Source of the DNA: Clostridium bowmanii
Lineage (GTDB): Bacteria; Bacillota; Clostridia; Clostridiales; Clostridiaceae
DNA length: 64,000 nt
Assembly (NCBI RefSeq): GCF_018861315.1
Contig: NZ_JAHLDL010000021.1
Span: 21,525 to 85,524 of the forward strand
Reading direction: 5' to 3'
The position numbers and the translations under genes are program-made. The notes below the pieces were generated by a model. The model ran no database searches and was not told where the DNA came from. It saw only the letters and a list, made by a program, of their open reading frames with translations. This document shows, one piece after another, positions 1 to 10,039 of the stretch. Position 1 is the first letter of the stretch. The number at the start of each line of letters is the position of its first letter.

Positions 1-831
1 TATAACACTTAATAGCCTCGCTCCATAAACTGTTGTGGCGGATAAAAATAGTTTATCCACTGCTGGCCTTACTCCCCAAATTGTTGGCTCTGTATTTAGG
101 TGTATTTTTTTGTCTTGACCTATCTCCATATGAAATCCACCAGGAGCAATATAAACTGTATTTTTTTCAACCTTGTCTCCATCCTGAGCCTCAACAACCG
201 TTAATTTACTGTTCAGATTCAGTCTATCGGCAAAGGCCTTTGTAAATCCCGTGGGCATATGTTGCACCACAAGGACTGGGACTCCTAAGTTATCAGGCAG
301 CGCTGTTATCACCTTATATAAGGCTTTTGGCCCACCTGTGGAAGCTCCAATAACTACAGCCTCTAGCTTATGTGCTACTTGTGTTTTAACGTTTTTTTGA
401 TACATTATTGTATTTTTACCCTCACTTTGCATAAAAGCCAATTTTATTTTTTCCACCAATTCTTCTTTAACCTTATTAATGTCCAGAGATATTGCTCCAG
501 AAGGTTTTGCTATAAAATCAAAAGCTCCTAGCTCAAGACATTCCATAGTTAATTCCGTGCCAGTCTTAGAAATACTACTGAGCATAATAACTGGTATATT
601 TATATTGTTCTTTTTCATTTGTTTAAGGGTTACTATACCATCCATTTTAGGCATTTCAATATCTAAAGTTATTATATCAGGCATTTTATACCTTATTTTT
701 GCCAGCAGTTCTTCACCATTTCTTGCTGTATCTATAACTTCCATTTCTGCCTCAGCATTAATCATATCAGAAACAATTTTCCTCATTAATGCTGAATCAT
801 CCACTACAATTACTTTGATTTTCTTTAACAA
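1..831 (-). CDS. cheB: Protein-glutamate methylesterase CheB (3' part beyond window)
   Basis: CheB demethylates and deamidates glutamates on chemoreceptors in the cytoplasm; phosphorylation of its receiver domain activates it. Translating the minus strand from a TTG at 829-831, behind a GGGGTG ribosome binding site, gives 277 residues open to the window edge. The receiver domain has the acidic pair at residues 11-12, phosphoacceptor Asp57 (LDIEMP) and Lys109. After a linker, the methylesterase domain starts with GASTGGP (catalytic Ser164) and continues with VVQHMP. About 70 C-terminal residues are missing compared with the usual length near 350. It follows cheD on the same strand at short spacing, so it is part of a chemotaxis operon. 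Confidence 0.96.
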   Translation of the reverse strand, partial: MLKKIKVIVVDDSALMRKIVSDMINAEAEMEVIDTARNGEELLAKIRYKMPDIITLDIEMPKMDGIVTLKQMKKNNINIPVIMLSSISKTGTELTMECLELGAFDFIAKPSGAISLDINKVKEELVEKIKLAFMQSEGKNTIMYQKNVKTQVAHKLEAVVIGASTGGPKALYKVITALPDNLGVPVLVVQHMPTGFTKAFADRLNLNSKLTVVEAQDGDKVEKNTVYIAPGGFHMEIGQDKKIHLNTEPTIWGVRPAVDKLFLSATTVYGARLLSVI

Positions 832-862
832 TATATATCACCCCAATAACTACGCAATTATA

Positions 863-1351
863 CTAAATTTCCACCGTTCCCATACCTACTGTTCTAATAG
901 ATAGTAATCCATTTGTAGTATCAAATATTAATGTTCTGCCTTTATTACCACCAATATCTTCAGATAATATTGGAATAGATAAAATTTTCAGTGCATTTTT
1001 TACCGCAATACCATTTCGGCTTCCAATGTCCATAACTATACTTTTATCCGGGAAGTTAAACATGGATGCTCCTCCCGCTATTTTAGCTCTCATATTTTTA
1101 AGCTTTGCACCCTTTTTTATCATATTTTCTACGAGTATAGGAATAGCTAAATCTGCAAATTTCATTTCGTTGGTTATTTTATTAAATTGAAGACTATCTG
1201 GAAGCATTATGTGTGCCAATCCTCCAATTCCTAAACCCTTATCAAAAATTGCTATACCCACACAAGATCCAAGACCTACAGTTATTAATCTATTAGGGGC
1301 AAAGGCTACATTTAGATCTGCTATTCCAACTTTTATTTCACTATATTCCAT
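863..1351 (-). CDS. cheD: Chemoreceptor glutamine deamidase CheD
   Basis: CheD deamidates glutamines on chemoreceptors and, in Bacillus-type systems, works with the CheC phosphatase in adaptation. The 162-residue product has the family's catalytic Cys in GLGSCVGI and His in GLAHIMLP near the N terminus, and the conserved GGASMF and DIGSRNG stretches. Length is normal for the family (about 160). The gene lies 14 bp after cheW and about 30 bp before cheB on the same strand, consistent with cotranscription. The ATG is preceded by a weak GGGTG. Confidence 0.96.
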   Translation of the reverse strand: MEYSEIKVGIADLNVAFAPNRLITVGLGSCVGIAIFDKGLGIGGLAHIMLPDSLQFNKITNEMKFADLAIPILVENMIKKGAKLKNMRAKIAGGASMFNFPDKSIVMDIGSRNGIAVKNALKILSIPILSEDIGGNKGRTLIFDTTNGLLSIRTVGMGTVEI

Positions 1352-1365
1352 AATTACACCCTATT

Positions 1366-1815
1366 TTATAATATTTCATTTTTTTCTTCTTCGGTTAATA
1401 TGCCTTCAAGATTCAAATATATTATTATTCTACCATCAATCTTAATGAGTCCTTTAATATATCTTCTGGATATTCCAGAAATGATTTCTGGTGAATCTTC
1501 TATACTATCTATCTTGACATCCTTAACTTCAGAAACAAAATCAACTATTATACCTATTTTACTATGGTCTTGCTTCGCAACTATTATCTTAGATTCCGCT
1601 CCAATTTCAGTTTTCTGCAAATTAAATCTTTTTGATAGTGTTATAACTGGTAAAATCTTATCTTCGTAATTTATAACACCTTCCACAAATTTAGGAGAAT
1701 CCGGGATTTTAGTCGCTTCTTCGTATTCCAGTATTCTTTCAACTTCCATAATACTGGTAGCATAGTACTCATTATTTATGCTAAAAATCAAAATTTTAAT
1801 TTCTTGCTGCTTCAT
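1366..1815 (-). CDS. cheW: Chemotaxis coupling protein CheW
   Basis: CheW is the SH3-like adaptor that links chemoreceptors to the CheA kinase. The 149-residue product is a single CheW domain: it opens with a beta strand (KILIFSINNEYYA), has the family pattern MEVERILEYEEATKIPDSP, then VEGVINYEDKILPVITL, and ends with LIKIDGRIIIYLNLEGIL. GGGGG precedes the ATG. It sits 11 bp downstream of the FapA-like gene and 14 bp upstream of cheD. The family can be called with confidence; which receptor cluster it serves cannot be read from the sequence. Confidence 0.95.
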   Translation of the reverse strand: MKQQEIKILIFSINNEYYATSIMEVERILEYEEATKIPDSPKFVEGVINYEDKILPVITLSKRFNLQKTEIGAESKIIVAKQDHSKIGIIVDFVSEVKDVKIDSIEDSPEIISGISRRYIKGLIKIDGRIIIYLNLEGILTEEEKNEIL

Positions 1816-1826
1816 ATTACATCCCC

Positions 1827-3857
1827 CTACAATTGTAATTTATCTACAATTAAATCTCTGTTTTCATCTATAAATGCATGGATATTTTTACTAGAATTAT
1901 CTAAAATGTATTCTTTAGCCCCTATAATAAATCTAGTATTGGGATAAGCAACTTCTGCCCATATGTGGCCATGGTGGCTTTCTACAATAAGCCTTGTTGC
2001 CACTCCCCCAAGTCCTCCAACTATTTTGCATTTAATTTCTTTTCCTGCTTTTATAATTCCACCTCTAGCTACACTTTTATCCTTTTGAAAAATCACACTG
2101 TCACTTGCCTCTATTTGTGACACATATTGTCCTTTACCACTAAAGATAATATTACCAGAACTCTTAATTATTGAGTCTTGACAGTAATCTAGCAATACAT
2201 CCACGGGAAGAGTCAAATCCATCTCAAGCAAGGATATTTTATTGTCAATAATTGTTATTGCATCATTTAATTCCTCATAATGCCCAATATTAAGAGGGGC
2301 CAAATTTAGTATTCTATTTTTAATTATAAATAGTAATTCATCCTCTGTATTCTCCTCTTTCAATATTCTCTCATGTATCTTAATTGCATGTAGTGGGATT
2401 TTTTTAAATTTAGTTTCTAATAAAATTTTAACAAGTTCACCATCACTAGTATTTCTATCTAAAAGGTTCATATCTTTTAATTGCGTTATTGAAGATATTA
2501 ATTTACTGAGATCATTCTTCATATTTTTTAAGTCACTTAAATATTCTAATGTTAATACATCTTCTTTTCCAGCTGCAACATTTGAATGAATTACATTACC
2601 TTTTATCACAACATCACCACTCGCAGTAATTTCTGCTTCTGCAACATTGTTTTTAATTAAAATACAATTGCCTGATTCTACTTTCATACCTTCTCTTACA
2701 CTTCCACTTATAACTATATCCCCTACAAATTTAATGTTTCCTGTTTTTAATTCCACATCTCCATTTATCTCATAAATCTTATAAACGAAAAAAGTATTGC
2801 CCCTATTTGATGGTCTACCTTCGGCTGTAGCCACTACAGTAAATTCATCCATCATAGTGCAGCCTTCTCCTGCACCTAATACTATTTTTTTCGAAGTTTT
2901 AACTCTTATAATCTTACCCGTAATGTCTATTCCATCCTCACCTATTTTACCTGGAGTTAATACAGCTAGAACTTGTCCTTTTTCTACACCTTTTACACTA
3001 CCTATCGCCTTGTAGTCAATCATTTCTGCATTGTCGTATACTTTATCCAGCTTACCCTGTGCATCCTTGTATTTGATGTCCAAACTATCATCTATTGCCT
3101 CTATAGTTTTCTTTCCAGATGCAATAAGCAATGTGTCAATTTTCTCAGCTTTTACACATTTTATAAGAGTCATCTTCAAAACACCATATTTAATATTCTG
3201 ATTTCTTAGTTCATCTTTAATTTCTGATTCAGTAAATTTGGGTGGCATAATTTCTTCTTTTACATCTATTTCTAGTTTAAGTGAGTTTTTGGGCTCAACA
3301 TCTTTTAGTTTATAAATAGTACTCGGACTATACGATATACTAATATAAGCCTCCATCTTGTCTGAACTTGTACTTAAATTCATTTGCCTCTTAGCCACAA
3401 CTTCTTTAAAAACAGTTTCAATATTACTTTCCTCATATAAGGCGGCGCCCCCACGAACATTTTCGCCATCTATAATTACTGTGATATCACTATTAGTAGA
3501 AATTACCGCTGGCTTTCCACCCTCTTTAGGATTTTTTATAATAATTCTACCCTTCTGAATTTCTATAGTTCCATTTATCTCTTCCCTTTGAGTGTCTTTT
3601 TTAAGAACATCTTCTTTTAACTCATTCACTTTAGCATAATCTTGTGCAAGACCATCTTGCTTATTATTGTCTTCCTCAAGGTCACCTTCTATAGTATCAA
3701 CAGAAATTACAGCATGTTTCTTAAAAAATCCATTTTTCTCCTCAAGTATTGAATATTTAAACTTTTCTATGGGTACCCCCAAACTAAAACTTGCGCTTTG
3801 TAAACATTCATCAACATTAACCCCTTTAAATTTTTCACCACATGCTTTAGTTACCAA
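1827..3857 (-). CDS. FapA/DUF342 family polymer-forming protein
   Basis: This is a 676-residue DUF342 (FapA) protein. Such genes recur in Gram-positive flagellar and chemotaxis operons, and members are thought to form beta-helical scaffolds. The N-terminal 60 residues resemble a Jag-N-like domain (GVNVDECLQSASFSLGVPIE). An acidic linker follows, then the DUF342 core with repeated glycine-rich strand motifs (GDVELKTGNIKFVGDIVISG, GDVVIKGNV), a coiled-coil segment at about 450-560, and more beta-helix-like repeats near the C terminus. The start is TTG behind AGAGGTGG. It is first of the visible run fapA-cheW-cheD-cheB. The exact role in motility is unknown. Confidence 0.88.
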   Translation of the reverse strand: MVTKACGEKFKGVNVDECLQSASFSLGVPIEKFKYSILEEKNGFFKKHAVISVDTIEGDLEEDNNKQDGLAQDYAKVNELKEDVLKKDTQREEINGTIEIQKGRIIIKNPKEGGKPAVISTNSDITVIIDGENVRGGAALYEESNIETVFKEVVAKRQMNLSTSSDKMEAYISISYSPSTIYKLKDVEPKNSLKLEIDVKEEIMPPKFTESEIKDELRNQNIKYGVLKMTLIKCVKAEKIDTLLIASGKKTIEAIDDSLDIKYKDAQGKLDKVYDNAEMIDYKAIGSVKGVEKGQVLAVLTPGKIGEDGIDITGKIIRVKTSKKIVLGAGEGCTMMDEFTVVATAEGRPSNRGNTFFVYKIYEINGDVELKTGNIKFVGDIVISGSVREGMKVESGNCILIKNNVAEAEITASGDVVIKGNVIHSNVAAGKEDVLTLEYLSDLKNMKNDLSKLISSITQLKDMNLLDRNTSDGELVKILLETKFKKIPLHAIKIHERILKEENTEDELLFIIKNRILNLAPLNIGHYEELNDAITIIDNKISLLEMDLTLPVDVLLDYCQDSIIKSSGNIIFSGKGQYVSQIEASDSVIFQKDKSVARGGIIKAGKEIKCKIVGGLGGVATRLIVESHHGHIWAEVAYPNTRFIIGAKEYILDNSSKNIHAFIDENRDLIVDKLQL

Positions 3858-3947
3858 TTATACCACCTCTTTCATATAGAGAAATTATACCATAATTCCT
3901 GTATTTTTTTACTTTTTATTTCTTTTACTTTTATTTATAATGTTTTA

Positions 3948-4829
3948 CTAATTTATCGTTCTATTTTTAAGAAACTTTACAAATTTCTGTTTATTATTGT
4001 CTAATTCTCTTTGATATTCAACCATTATGGAATTTATTATTGAATTTTTTGAGGAATTGAAGAAAAATGAATCTACACACTGTATTGGTAGCACCTCTGG
4101 TGAGGTTCCTGAAATAAAAAGTCCCGTTAAGGATTCAATATCTTTTTCATAAATATTTCTTTCCTGGAAGTCTATATTTAAATTTTGGCAAGATTTTATA
4201 ATAAACTGCCTTGTAATGCCAGGCAAAACATTTTCAACTTTTGAGGTTACAACTGTGGAACCTATAACCATAAAAATATTTGATTTACTACCCTCAGTAA
4301 TAAAGCCGTTATCGTCCACTAAAATTGCCTCGTAAACTCCACTATTTGCAATTTGCTGATTTACTTTTTCTCTAAAATCGCTATTTATGACCTTAGCATT
4401 TGGATTAATACGTTCTCCATGATACGTAATAGTTTTTACGCCCTCATTGTATTGCTGCTCAGTAGGGTATGAATGGGGTATGAAATAAATTAAAAATCTT
4501 TCATTTAATAAACTATTATTTTCACCACTTCCCTTATTAGGGTCATAATTTACAACTAATTTTACATTTCCGTTACAAATTTTATTCTTATCTATTAGCA
4601 TAATAATTCCATTTATAATTTGGTCCCTTGTAACTCTCATAGTATATTTCATTATATCAGCAGAATTTTCTAATCTATTTAAGTGTTCCATGAGAAAAAT
4701 TGGTAGGCCCTCACTTACCCTTATAACTTCATAAAGTGATTTACCTACACTCATGTCATAATTCCCAAACTCTTCGCTTCTCTTAAATTCGTCCCCAAAT
4801 AAAAAGTATTCATTCATGCATTTGTCCAT
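3948..4829 (-). CDS. Class IV (fold-type IV) PLP aminotransferase
   Basis: The 293-residue product belongs to fold-type IV PLP enzymes, which include branched-chain and D-amino-acid aminotransferases and aminodeoxychorismate lyase. Visible family marks are GKSLYEVIRV and LMEHLNRLENSA near the N terminus, the probable PLP lysine in NAKVINSDFREK, the EAILVDDNGFITEGSKSNIF block, LPGITRQFII, and the late FISGTSPEVLPI. The sequence does not decide between a BCAT-like enzyme and PabC. The start is supported by AAGGAGG eight bases before the ATG. It lies 27 bp after the HAD phosphatase gene on the same strand, so the two are probably cotranscribed. Confidence 0.88.
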   Translation of the reverse strand: MDKCMNEYFLFGDEFKRSEEFGNYDMSVGKSLYEVIRVSEGLPIFLMEHLNRLENSADIMKYTMRVTRDQIINGIIMLIDKNKICNGNVKLVVNYDPNKGSGENNSLLNERFLIYFIPHSYPTEQQYNEGVKTITYHGERINPNAKVINSDFREKVNQQIANSGVYEAILVDDNGFITEGSKSNIFMVIGSTVVTSKVENVLPGITRQFIIKSCQNLNIDFQERNIYEKDIESLTGLFISGTSPEVLPIQCVDSFFFNSSKNSIINSIMVEYQRELDNNKQKFVKFLKNRTIN

Positions 4830-4856
4830 ATCTATTTCCTCCTTGAAGTTTTTTGT

Positions 4857-5501
4857 TTATTTCCATTTTAAGATTTCAATCTTATCATGTGTTTTCCTGA
4901 AATTTATTAAGTAAGGGTGTCCCACTAAATTAAAAAGTGGCAAATCTGACAGTGAATCAGAAAACATATAAGATTCTTCGAAATCCACTTCAATTTTTTC
5001 TTTTTTTAAAACTTCCATTAGTCTTTTTACTTTTTCTTCACCTTTACAATTTTCACCCATAATTTGATTTCTATGTAATCCATTTTCCAGAACAAAGCGA
5101 GTTCCTATTACCTTATCCACTTCTTGTATTTTGTACAGCTCGTTTAAATAGAATTCAGCAGAAGCTGAAATCAAATAGATTTTATAGCCCTCTGCCTTCA
5201 TTTTTTTTATCATTACAATTGCGTCTTTGTATAATATTTTGCTTAAACGTTTTTCATAAAATTCTTTCACAATTTTTTTCATATCATTTTCCTCTAAACC
5301 ATCAATAAATCGTATAAAGGTTTTCTTTACTGTAGGAGCATCATGGAGCTTCAACAGGTAAAAAATAGATGAGTATATACTTTTAGGTAGATATTTTAAT
5401 AATTTAGGATTCTTTCTCATCATAAAAAAATAGAATTCTACTAATGTCTCTCTTTTTGTTAGTGTGTAATCAACATCAAATATAGCTAATTTCTCCTTCA
5501 T
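4857..5501 (-). CDS. HAD-IB family phosphatase (SerB-like fold)
   Basis: The 214-residue protein has the haloacid dehalogenase motifs: motif I DVDYTLT (nucleophile and acid/base aspartates), motif II around YLISASAEF, and a motif III/IV region with SDSLSDLPLF. The cap is helical and basic, as in the HAD-IB subfamily that includes phosphoserine phosphatase and lipid-phosphate phosphatases. No substrate can be named. The ATG follows GAGGGAGGA. The downstream gene, 27 bp away on the same strand, is the class IV aminotransferase; whether the two act in one pathway is only a guess. Confidence 0.85.
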   Translation of the reverse strand: MKEKLAIFDVDYTLTKRETLVEFYFFMMRKNPKLLKYLPKSIYSSIFYLLKLHDAPTVKKTFIRFIDGLEENDMKKIVKEFYEKRLSKILYKDAIVMIKKMKAEGYKIYLISASAEFYLNELYKIQEVDKVIGTRFVLENGLHRNQIMGENCKGEEKVKRLMEVLKKEKIEVDFEESYMFSDSLSDLPLFNLVGHPYLINFRKTHDKIEILKWK

Positions 5502-5659
5502 TGGTTATCCTCCCTCTTCATATAATGTAGTTGAGTTCATTGATCATAGAAAAGTCTGAGTAACTACGAATGTGTTACTTCCATGGTACTCTTATCACAA
5601 GAAAATTACTATTATTATTGTTACCATAAGGTTAATTTACATTCCACTATTTAAAATTT

Positions 5660-5695
5660 AAAAAAAGCCGCTGCATAAGCAACGACTCTTTTGGT
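5660..5695 (-). terminator. Rho-independent terminator after the DUF1292 gene
   Basis: On the minus strand AGTCGTTGC and GCAGCGGCT pair across a TTAT loop, allowing two G-U pairs, and are followed by a run of seven T. It lies just after the stop codon at 5700. Confidence 0.8.
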
Positions 5696-5699
5696 AAAA

Positions 5700-6098
5700 T
5701 TATTTCTCTGTTTTAATCATTTCTTCATAATATGCAGTTACTTCTGCGAATTCTTCATCCTCTGGGATAATTAATTCACCAGTTTCGTCATCTCCAACTA
5801 CTTTGAAAAGATATATTGAATCGTCTTCTGGATTTTGAACTAATGCATATTCATTATCTTTAAAAGTAAATCCATCTACTATTTCACATGGAACTACATT
5901 ACCATTTTCATCTTCTAAATCTACAGTTAGTGCTTCTCCTTCGCCTTCTCCACAGCCGCATCCACAGCCATCACTCTCATGTTCATGATCATGACCTCCG
6001 CAACCGCAACCTTCGTTTTCATGGTTATGTTCGTTTGAACCACATCCGCAACCATCATTTTCCTCGCATCCGCAAGAAGTTTTTTTATCTTCATTCAT
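5700..6098 (-). CDS. DUF1292 protein with Cys/Gly/His-rich N-terminal region
   Basis: The 132-residue product has two parts. Residues 9 to about 50 are a low-complexity region of CGC/GCGCG and HNHE/HDHEHE blocks, with many Cys and His that could bind metal. Residues 55-130 form a normal DUF1292 domain (LTVDLEDENGNVVPCEI, YALVQNPEDDSIYLFKV, LIIPEDEEF). DUF1292 proteins are common in clostridia and their function is unknown. The gene is alone between two terminators and starts behind GGAGGT. Metal binding is an inference from composition. Confidence 0.85.
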   Translation of the reverse strand: MNEDKKTSCGCEENDGCGCGSNEHNHENEGCGCGGHDHEHESDGCGCGCGEGEGEALTVDLEDENGNVVPCEIVDGFTFKDNEYALVQNPEDDSIYLFKVVGDDETGELIIPEDEEFAEVTAYYEEMIKTEK

Positions 6099-6274
6099 AA
6101 TGTATTACCTCCTACATTCAGTATGTTCTAATTCTAACCTTAATCGTGAAATATTAAAAGGTTTTTTTTATATTTTCTTGTTAATTTATTGTTAAGTATT
6201 TTATTTCCCTATAAAACTTGGTATTTACTACTTATACATAGTATATACTATTTTATATTTTTTTATTTATTATT

Positions 6275-6322
6275 GAAAAAAATTAAAAGAAGATGAAATT
6301 TAATTCATCTTCTTTTAATTTT
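6275..6322 (-). terminator. Strong terminator after nifJ
   Basis: A 17-bp perfect stem (6281-6297 with 6304-6320) with a 6-nt loop is followed on the minus strand by T residues, just after the nifJ stop. Confidence 0.9.
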
Positions 6323-6346
6323 AAAACTTTAAATATTGTTTAAATA

Positions 6347-9300
6347 CTATTTATCTTCAGCAAGTTTTTTGTAACCAGCTAATCTATTCATAGCATCTTT
6401 TTCTGTTTTAACGAATAATTCTTCAGCTGTTTCTGGATACATTTTAGCTAATGAAGAATATCTTACTTCGCCCATTAAGTAATCTCTAAATGAAGTAGTT
6501 GGTTCTTTAGAGTCTAGTATAAATGGATTCTTTCCTGCTTCTTTTAATTCTGGATTAAATCTAAACATACCCCAATATCCTGATTCAACGGCTCTCTTAG
6601 TTTCTAATTGTGTACATCCCATTCCAACTCTTATACCATGATTGATACATGGTGCATAAGCAATTATAAGTGATGGTCCTTTATAAGCTTCTGCTTCTTT
6701 TATAGCTTTTAGTGTTTGATTTTTATCAGCACCCATTGCTATTTGAGCAACATAAACATAACCATAACTCATTGCCATCATACCTAAATCTTTTTTCTTA
6801 GTTTTCTTTCCTGTTGCAGCAAATTTAGCTATAGCTGCAGTTGGAGTAGATTTTGAAGATTGACCACCAGTATTAGAATATACTTCCGTATCCATTACGA
6901 AAATATTTACATCTTCGCCAGATGCAAGTACATGGTCAACTCCACCAAATCCTATATCATAAGCCCAACCGTCTCCACCAAATATCCATTGAGACTTTTT
7001 AACTAATTGATCTTTTTTACTAAATATATCTTTTAATGCTTTATTATTATCTTTTTCAGCTGTTAATAATGGTAATATCTTAGCTGTTGCAGCTTTTGAA
7101 CCCTCTGCATCTTGCTTATTTTCAATCCATTCACTAAGAGCTGCTTTTAATGCATCGCTTGTGTTTAAAGTTAAGGCCTCAGTAGCTGATAATTCTACCC
7201 TATCTCTTAATTGGCTAGTTCCAAGGAACATTCCAAGTCCAAATTCAGCATTATCTTCAAATAATGAGTTAGCCCAAGCTGGACCATGACCACATTCATT
7301 AACTGTATATGGTGATGCTGGTGAACTTCCTCCCCATATTGAAGAACATCCTGTAGCATTAGCTATTAACATTCTGTCTCCAAATAATTGAGTTATAAGT
7401 CTAGCATATGGTGTTTCTCCACATCCTGCGCAAGCTCCACTGAATTCCATTAATGGTTTTTCAAATTGGCTTCCTTTTACAGTTGCAGTTCCCATTGGAT
7501 TTTCTTTTTTAGACAATGATTGTTCGAATTTCCAATTCTTTATTTTTGATTCTTGTGTTGCATATGGTTTCATAATTAGTGCTTTTTCTTTTGCTGGACA
7601 TACTTCTGCACAGTTACCACAACCAGTACAATCCTCTAAACTTATACCAATAGTGAAATTAAGACCTTCAAAGTTCTTTCCACCAGCAGCTTTTTTACTT
7701 ATATAACTTTCTGGAGCATTCTTAAGTTCTGCGTCTGTTGCTAAGAATGGTCTAATTACAGCATGTGGACAGACATATGCACATTGATTACATTGTATAC
7801 ATTTATCTACTTGCCATTCTGGTACATTAACAGCAATACCTCTTTTTTCGAAAGCAGCTGTTCCAGGTACTAGTGATCCATCTTCTATTCCAACAAATGC
7901 ACTTACAGGTAAAGAGTCTCCCTCTTGTCTGTTCATTACATCAGCTATATTTTTAATGAAATCTGGTCTAGCTTCTTTTGAAGTTTCATTTTCATCTTTA
8001 GCTTGTTTCCAGCTTTCTGGTACATTAATATGAACAACTGATTCAATTCCTCTATCTATTGCAGCATTGTTCATGTTAATAACTTTTTCACCTTTTTTAC
8101 CGTATGATGTAATAACTGCTTCTTTAAGGTACTTAACTGCATCTTCTACAGGGATAATGTCTGCAAGTTTAAAGAAAGCAGATTGCATTATCATGTTTGT
8201 TCTTCCGCCAAGACCTATTGATTGAGCTATTCCAACTGCATCGATAGTGTTGAAGTTGATATTGTGCTTAGCAATATATTGCTTCATTGATGCTGGTAAG
8301 TTTTTTTCTAAATCTTCCATACTCCATATGCAGTTTAATAGGAATGTTCCATTGTCCTTAATTCCTTTTAAAACATCATATTTATATACATAAGATTGAT
8401 TACCACAAGCAACATAGTTTGCTGCATTAATTAAATAAGGTGATTTTATAGCTTTCTTACCAAATCTTAAGTGAGAAACTGTTATTCCACCTGATTTTTT
8501 AGAATCATATGCAAAGTAAGCTTGAGCATACATATTTGTATGGTTTCCTATGATTTTTATTGCACTCTTGTTAGCTCCAACAGTACCATCTGATCCTAGT
8601 CCCCAGAATTTACATTCTTTAGTTCCTTCAGGAGTTGTTGTTATTTCAGGTCCAGTCACAAGTGATTTATTAGTAACATCATCAACTATTCCTAAAGTAA
8701 ATCCTTTTTTAGGAGAAGCTGCTTTTAAGTTTTCAAATACAGAAACAATTTGAGCTGGAGTAGTATCTTTTGATCCTAGTCCATATCTTCCACCAATTAT
8801 AACTGGTCTGTTTTCTTTTTCAAAATAAGCATTTCTAACATCTTGGAATAATGGTTCTCCAATTGATCCTGGTTCTTTAGTTCTATCGAGTACTGATATT
8901 TTTTTAACTGTAGAAGGTATAAATTTGAAGAAATGGTCTAGTGAGAAAGGTCTGTAAAGATGAACTTTAAGTACTCCAACCTTTTCTCCTTTTCCATTTA
9001 AATAATCTATAGTTTCTTCAATAGTGTCACAAACTGATCCCATTGCTATTATTATTCTATCAGCATCTGGTGCACCATAATAATTAAATAAATGGTAGTC
9101 AGTACCGATTAATGAATTAATTTTTCCCATATATGTTTCAACTTTAGCTGGAAGAGCATCATAGTATGAGTTTGAAGCTTCTCTTCCTTGGAAATATATA
9201 TCTGGATTTTGAGCTGTTCCACGAGTTACAGGATGCTCTGGGTTCATTGCATGGCTTCTAAATGATTCTAGTGCTTCCTGATTTACAAGACTTCCTAGAG

Positions 9301-9865
9301 TATCATAATCCCAAGTTTCAATTTTTTGTATTTCATGAGAAGTTCTAAATCCATCAAAGAAGTTTACAAAAGGAATTTTTCCTTCAATAGCTGTTAAATG
9401 CGCAACTGGTGAAAGATCCATTACTTCTTGAACACTGCCTGATGCAAGTAATGCAAATCCTGTTGCTCTAGTTGCCATTACATCTTGATGATCTCCAAAA
9501 ATATTAAGTGCATGAGTAGCAAGTGATCTAGCTGCTACATGAATTACTCCTGGTAAAAGTTCTCCAGCAATTTTATACATATTTGGAATCATTAATAACA
9601 AACCTTGAGAAGATGTAAATGTTGTAGTTAATGCTCCTGTTTGAAGTGAACCATGAACTGCTCCTGCAGCTCCTGCTTCTGATTGCATTTCAGTAATTTT
9701 AACTTTTTGACCAAATACATTTTTTGTTCCTTTTGCTGCTAGTTCATCACAATATTCTGGCATTGTTGAAGATGGTGTTATTGGATAAATTGCTGCCACG
9801 TCTGTAAAAGCATACGCAACGTGTGCTGCTGCTGTATTACCATCCATTGTTTTCATTTTCCTCAT
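6347..9865 (-). CDS. nifJ: Pyruvate:ferredoxin (flavodoxin) oxidoreductase
   Basis: This is a homodimeric-type PFOR that oxidises pyruvate to acetyl-CoA and CO2 and reduces ferredoxin or flavodoxin, the central step of clostridial fermentation. I place the start at ATG 9863-9865 (MRKMKTMDGN), which has GAAGG eight bases upstream; an in-frame ATG further up has no site. That gives 1,172 residues, the usual length. Domains in order: pyrimidine-binding domain I with YPITPSS, domain II with SYGKKG, two 4Fe-4S clusters (CIQCNQCAYVCP and CTGCGNCAEVCP), a further Cys in GACAGCGETPY, and the TPP-binding GDGWAYDIGFGG. The gene is monocistronic. The flavodoxin gene upstream, on the same strand, could supply an electron acceptor. 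Confidence 0.97.
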   Translation of the reverse strand: MRKMKTMDGNTAAAHVAYAFTDVAAIYPITPSSTMPEYCDELAAKGTKNVFGQKVKITEMQSEAGAAGAVHGSLQTGALTTTFTSSQGLLLMIPNMYKIAGELLPGVIHVAARSLATHALNIFGDHQDVMATRATGFALLASGSVQEVMDLSPVAHLTAIEGKIPFVNFFDGFRTSHEIQKIETWDYDTLGSLVNQEALESFRSHAMNPEHPVTRGTAQNPDIYFQGREASNSYYDALPAKVETYMGKINSLIGTDYHLFNYYGAPDADRIIIAMGSVCDTIEETIDYLNGKGEKVGVLKVHLYRPFSLDHFFKFIPSTVKKISVLDRTKEPGSIGEPLFQDVRNAYFEKENRPVIIGGRYGLGSKDTTPAQIVSVFENLKAASPKKGFTLGIVDDVTNKSLVTGPEITTTPEGTKECKFWGLGSDGTVGANKSAIKIIGNHTNMYAQAYFAYDSKKSGGITVSHLRFGKKAIKSPYLINAANYVACGNQSYVYKYDVLKGIKDNGTFLLNCIWSMEDLEKNLPASMKQYIAKHNINFNTIDAVGIAQSIGLGGRTNMIMQSAFFKLADIIPVEDAVKYLKEAVITSYGKKGEKVINMNNAAIDRGIESVVHINVPESWKQAKDENETSKEARPDFIKNIADVMNRQEGDSLPVSAFVGIEDGSLVPGTAAFEKRGIAVNVPEWQVDKCIQCNQCAYVCPHAVIRPFLATDAELKNAPESYISKKAAGGKNFEGLNFTIGISLEDCTGCGNCAEVCPAKEKALIMKPYATQESKIKNWKFEQSLSKKENPMGTATVKGSQFEKPLMEFSGACAGCGETPYARLITQLFGDRMLIANATGCSSIWGGSSPASPYTVNECGHGPAWANSLFEDNAEFGLGMFLGTSQLRDRVELSATEALTLNTSDALKAALSEWIENKQDAEGSKAATAKILPLLTAEKDNNKALKDIFSKKDQLVKKSQWIFGGDGWAYDIGFGGVDHVLASGEDVNIFVMDTEVYSNTGGQSSKSTPTAAIAKFAATGKKTKKKDLGMMAMSYGYVYVAQIAMGADKNQTLKAIKEAEAYKGPSLIIAYAPCINHGIRVGMGCTQLETKRAVESGYWGMFRFNPELKEAGKNPFILDSKEPTTSFRDYLMGEVRYSSLAKMYPETAEELFVKTEKDAMNRLAGYKKLAEDK

Positions 9866-10039
9866 TAATAAACCTTCTTTCATAAATATTATAAAAAGCA
9901 TTTAAAAGCTTCATAAAGCATTTTTTCTTAAGTTTCTCTGTTTAGTTTGACTATAAAAACTGCTTATATTCAAAAATATGCTATGTAATTTGTAAACTAT
10001 TTTTTACTACTTAGCATTACAGATTATTATAATTAAATG

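Noticed and set aside
1046..1231. Whether this region could encode an RNA or second gene within cheD
   Set aside because: Frames on the other strand are shadows of cheD and lack ribosome binding sites.
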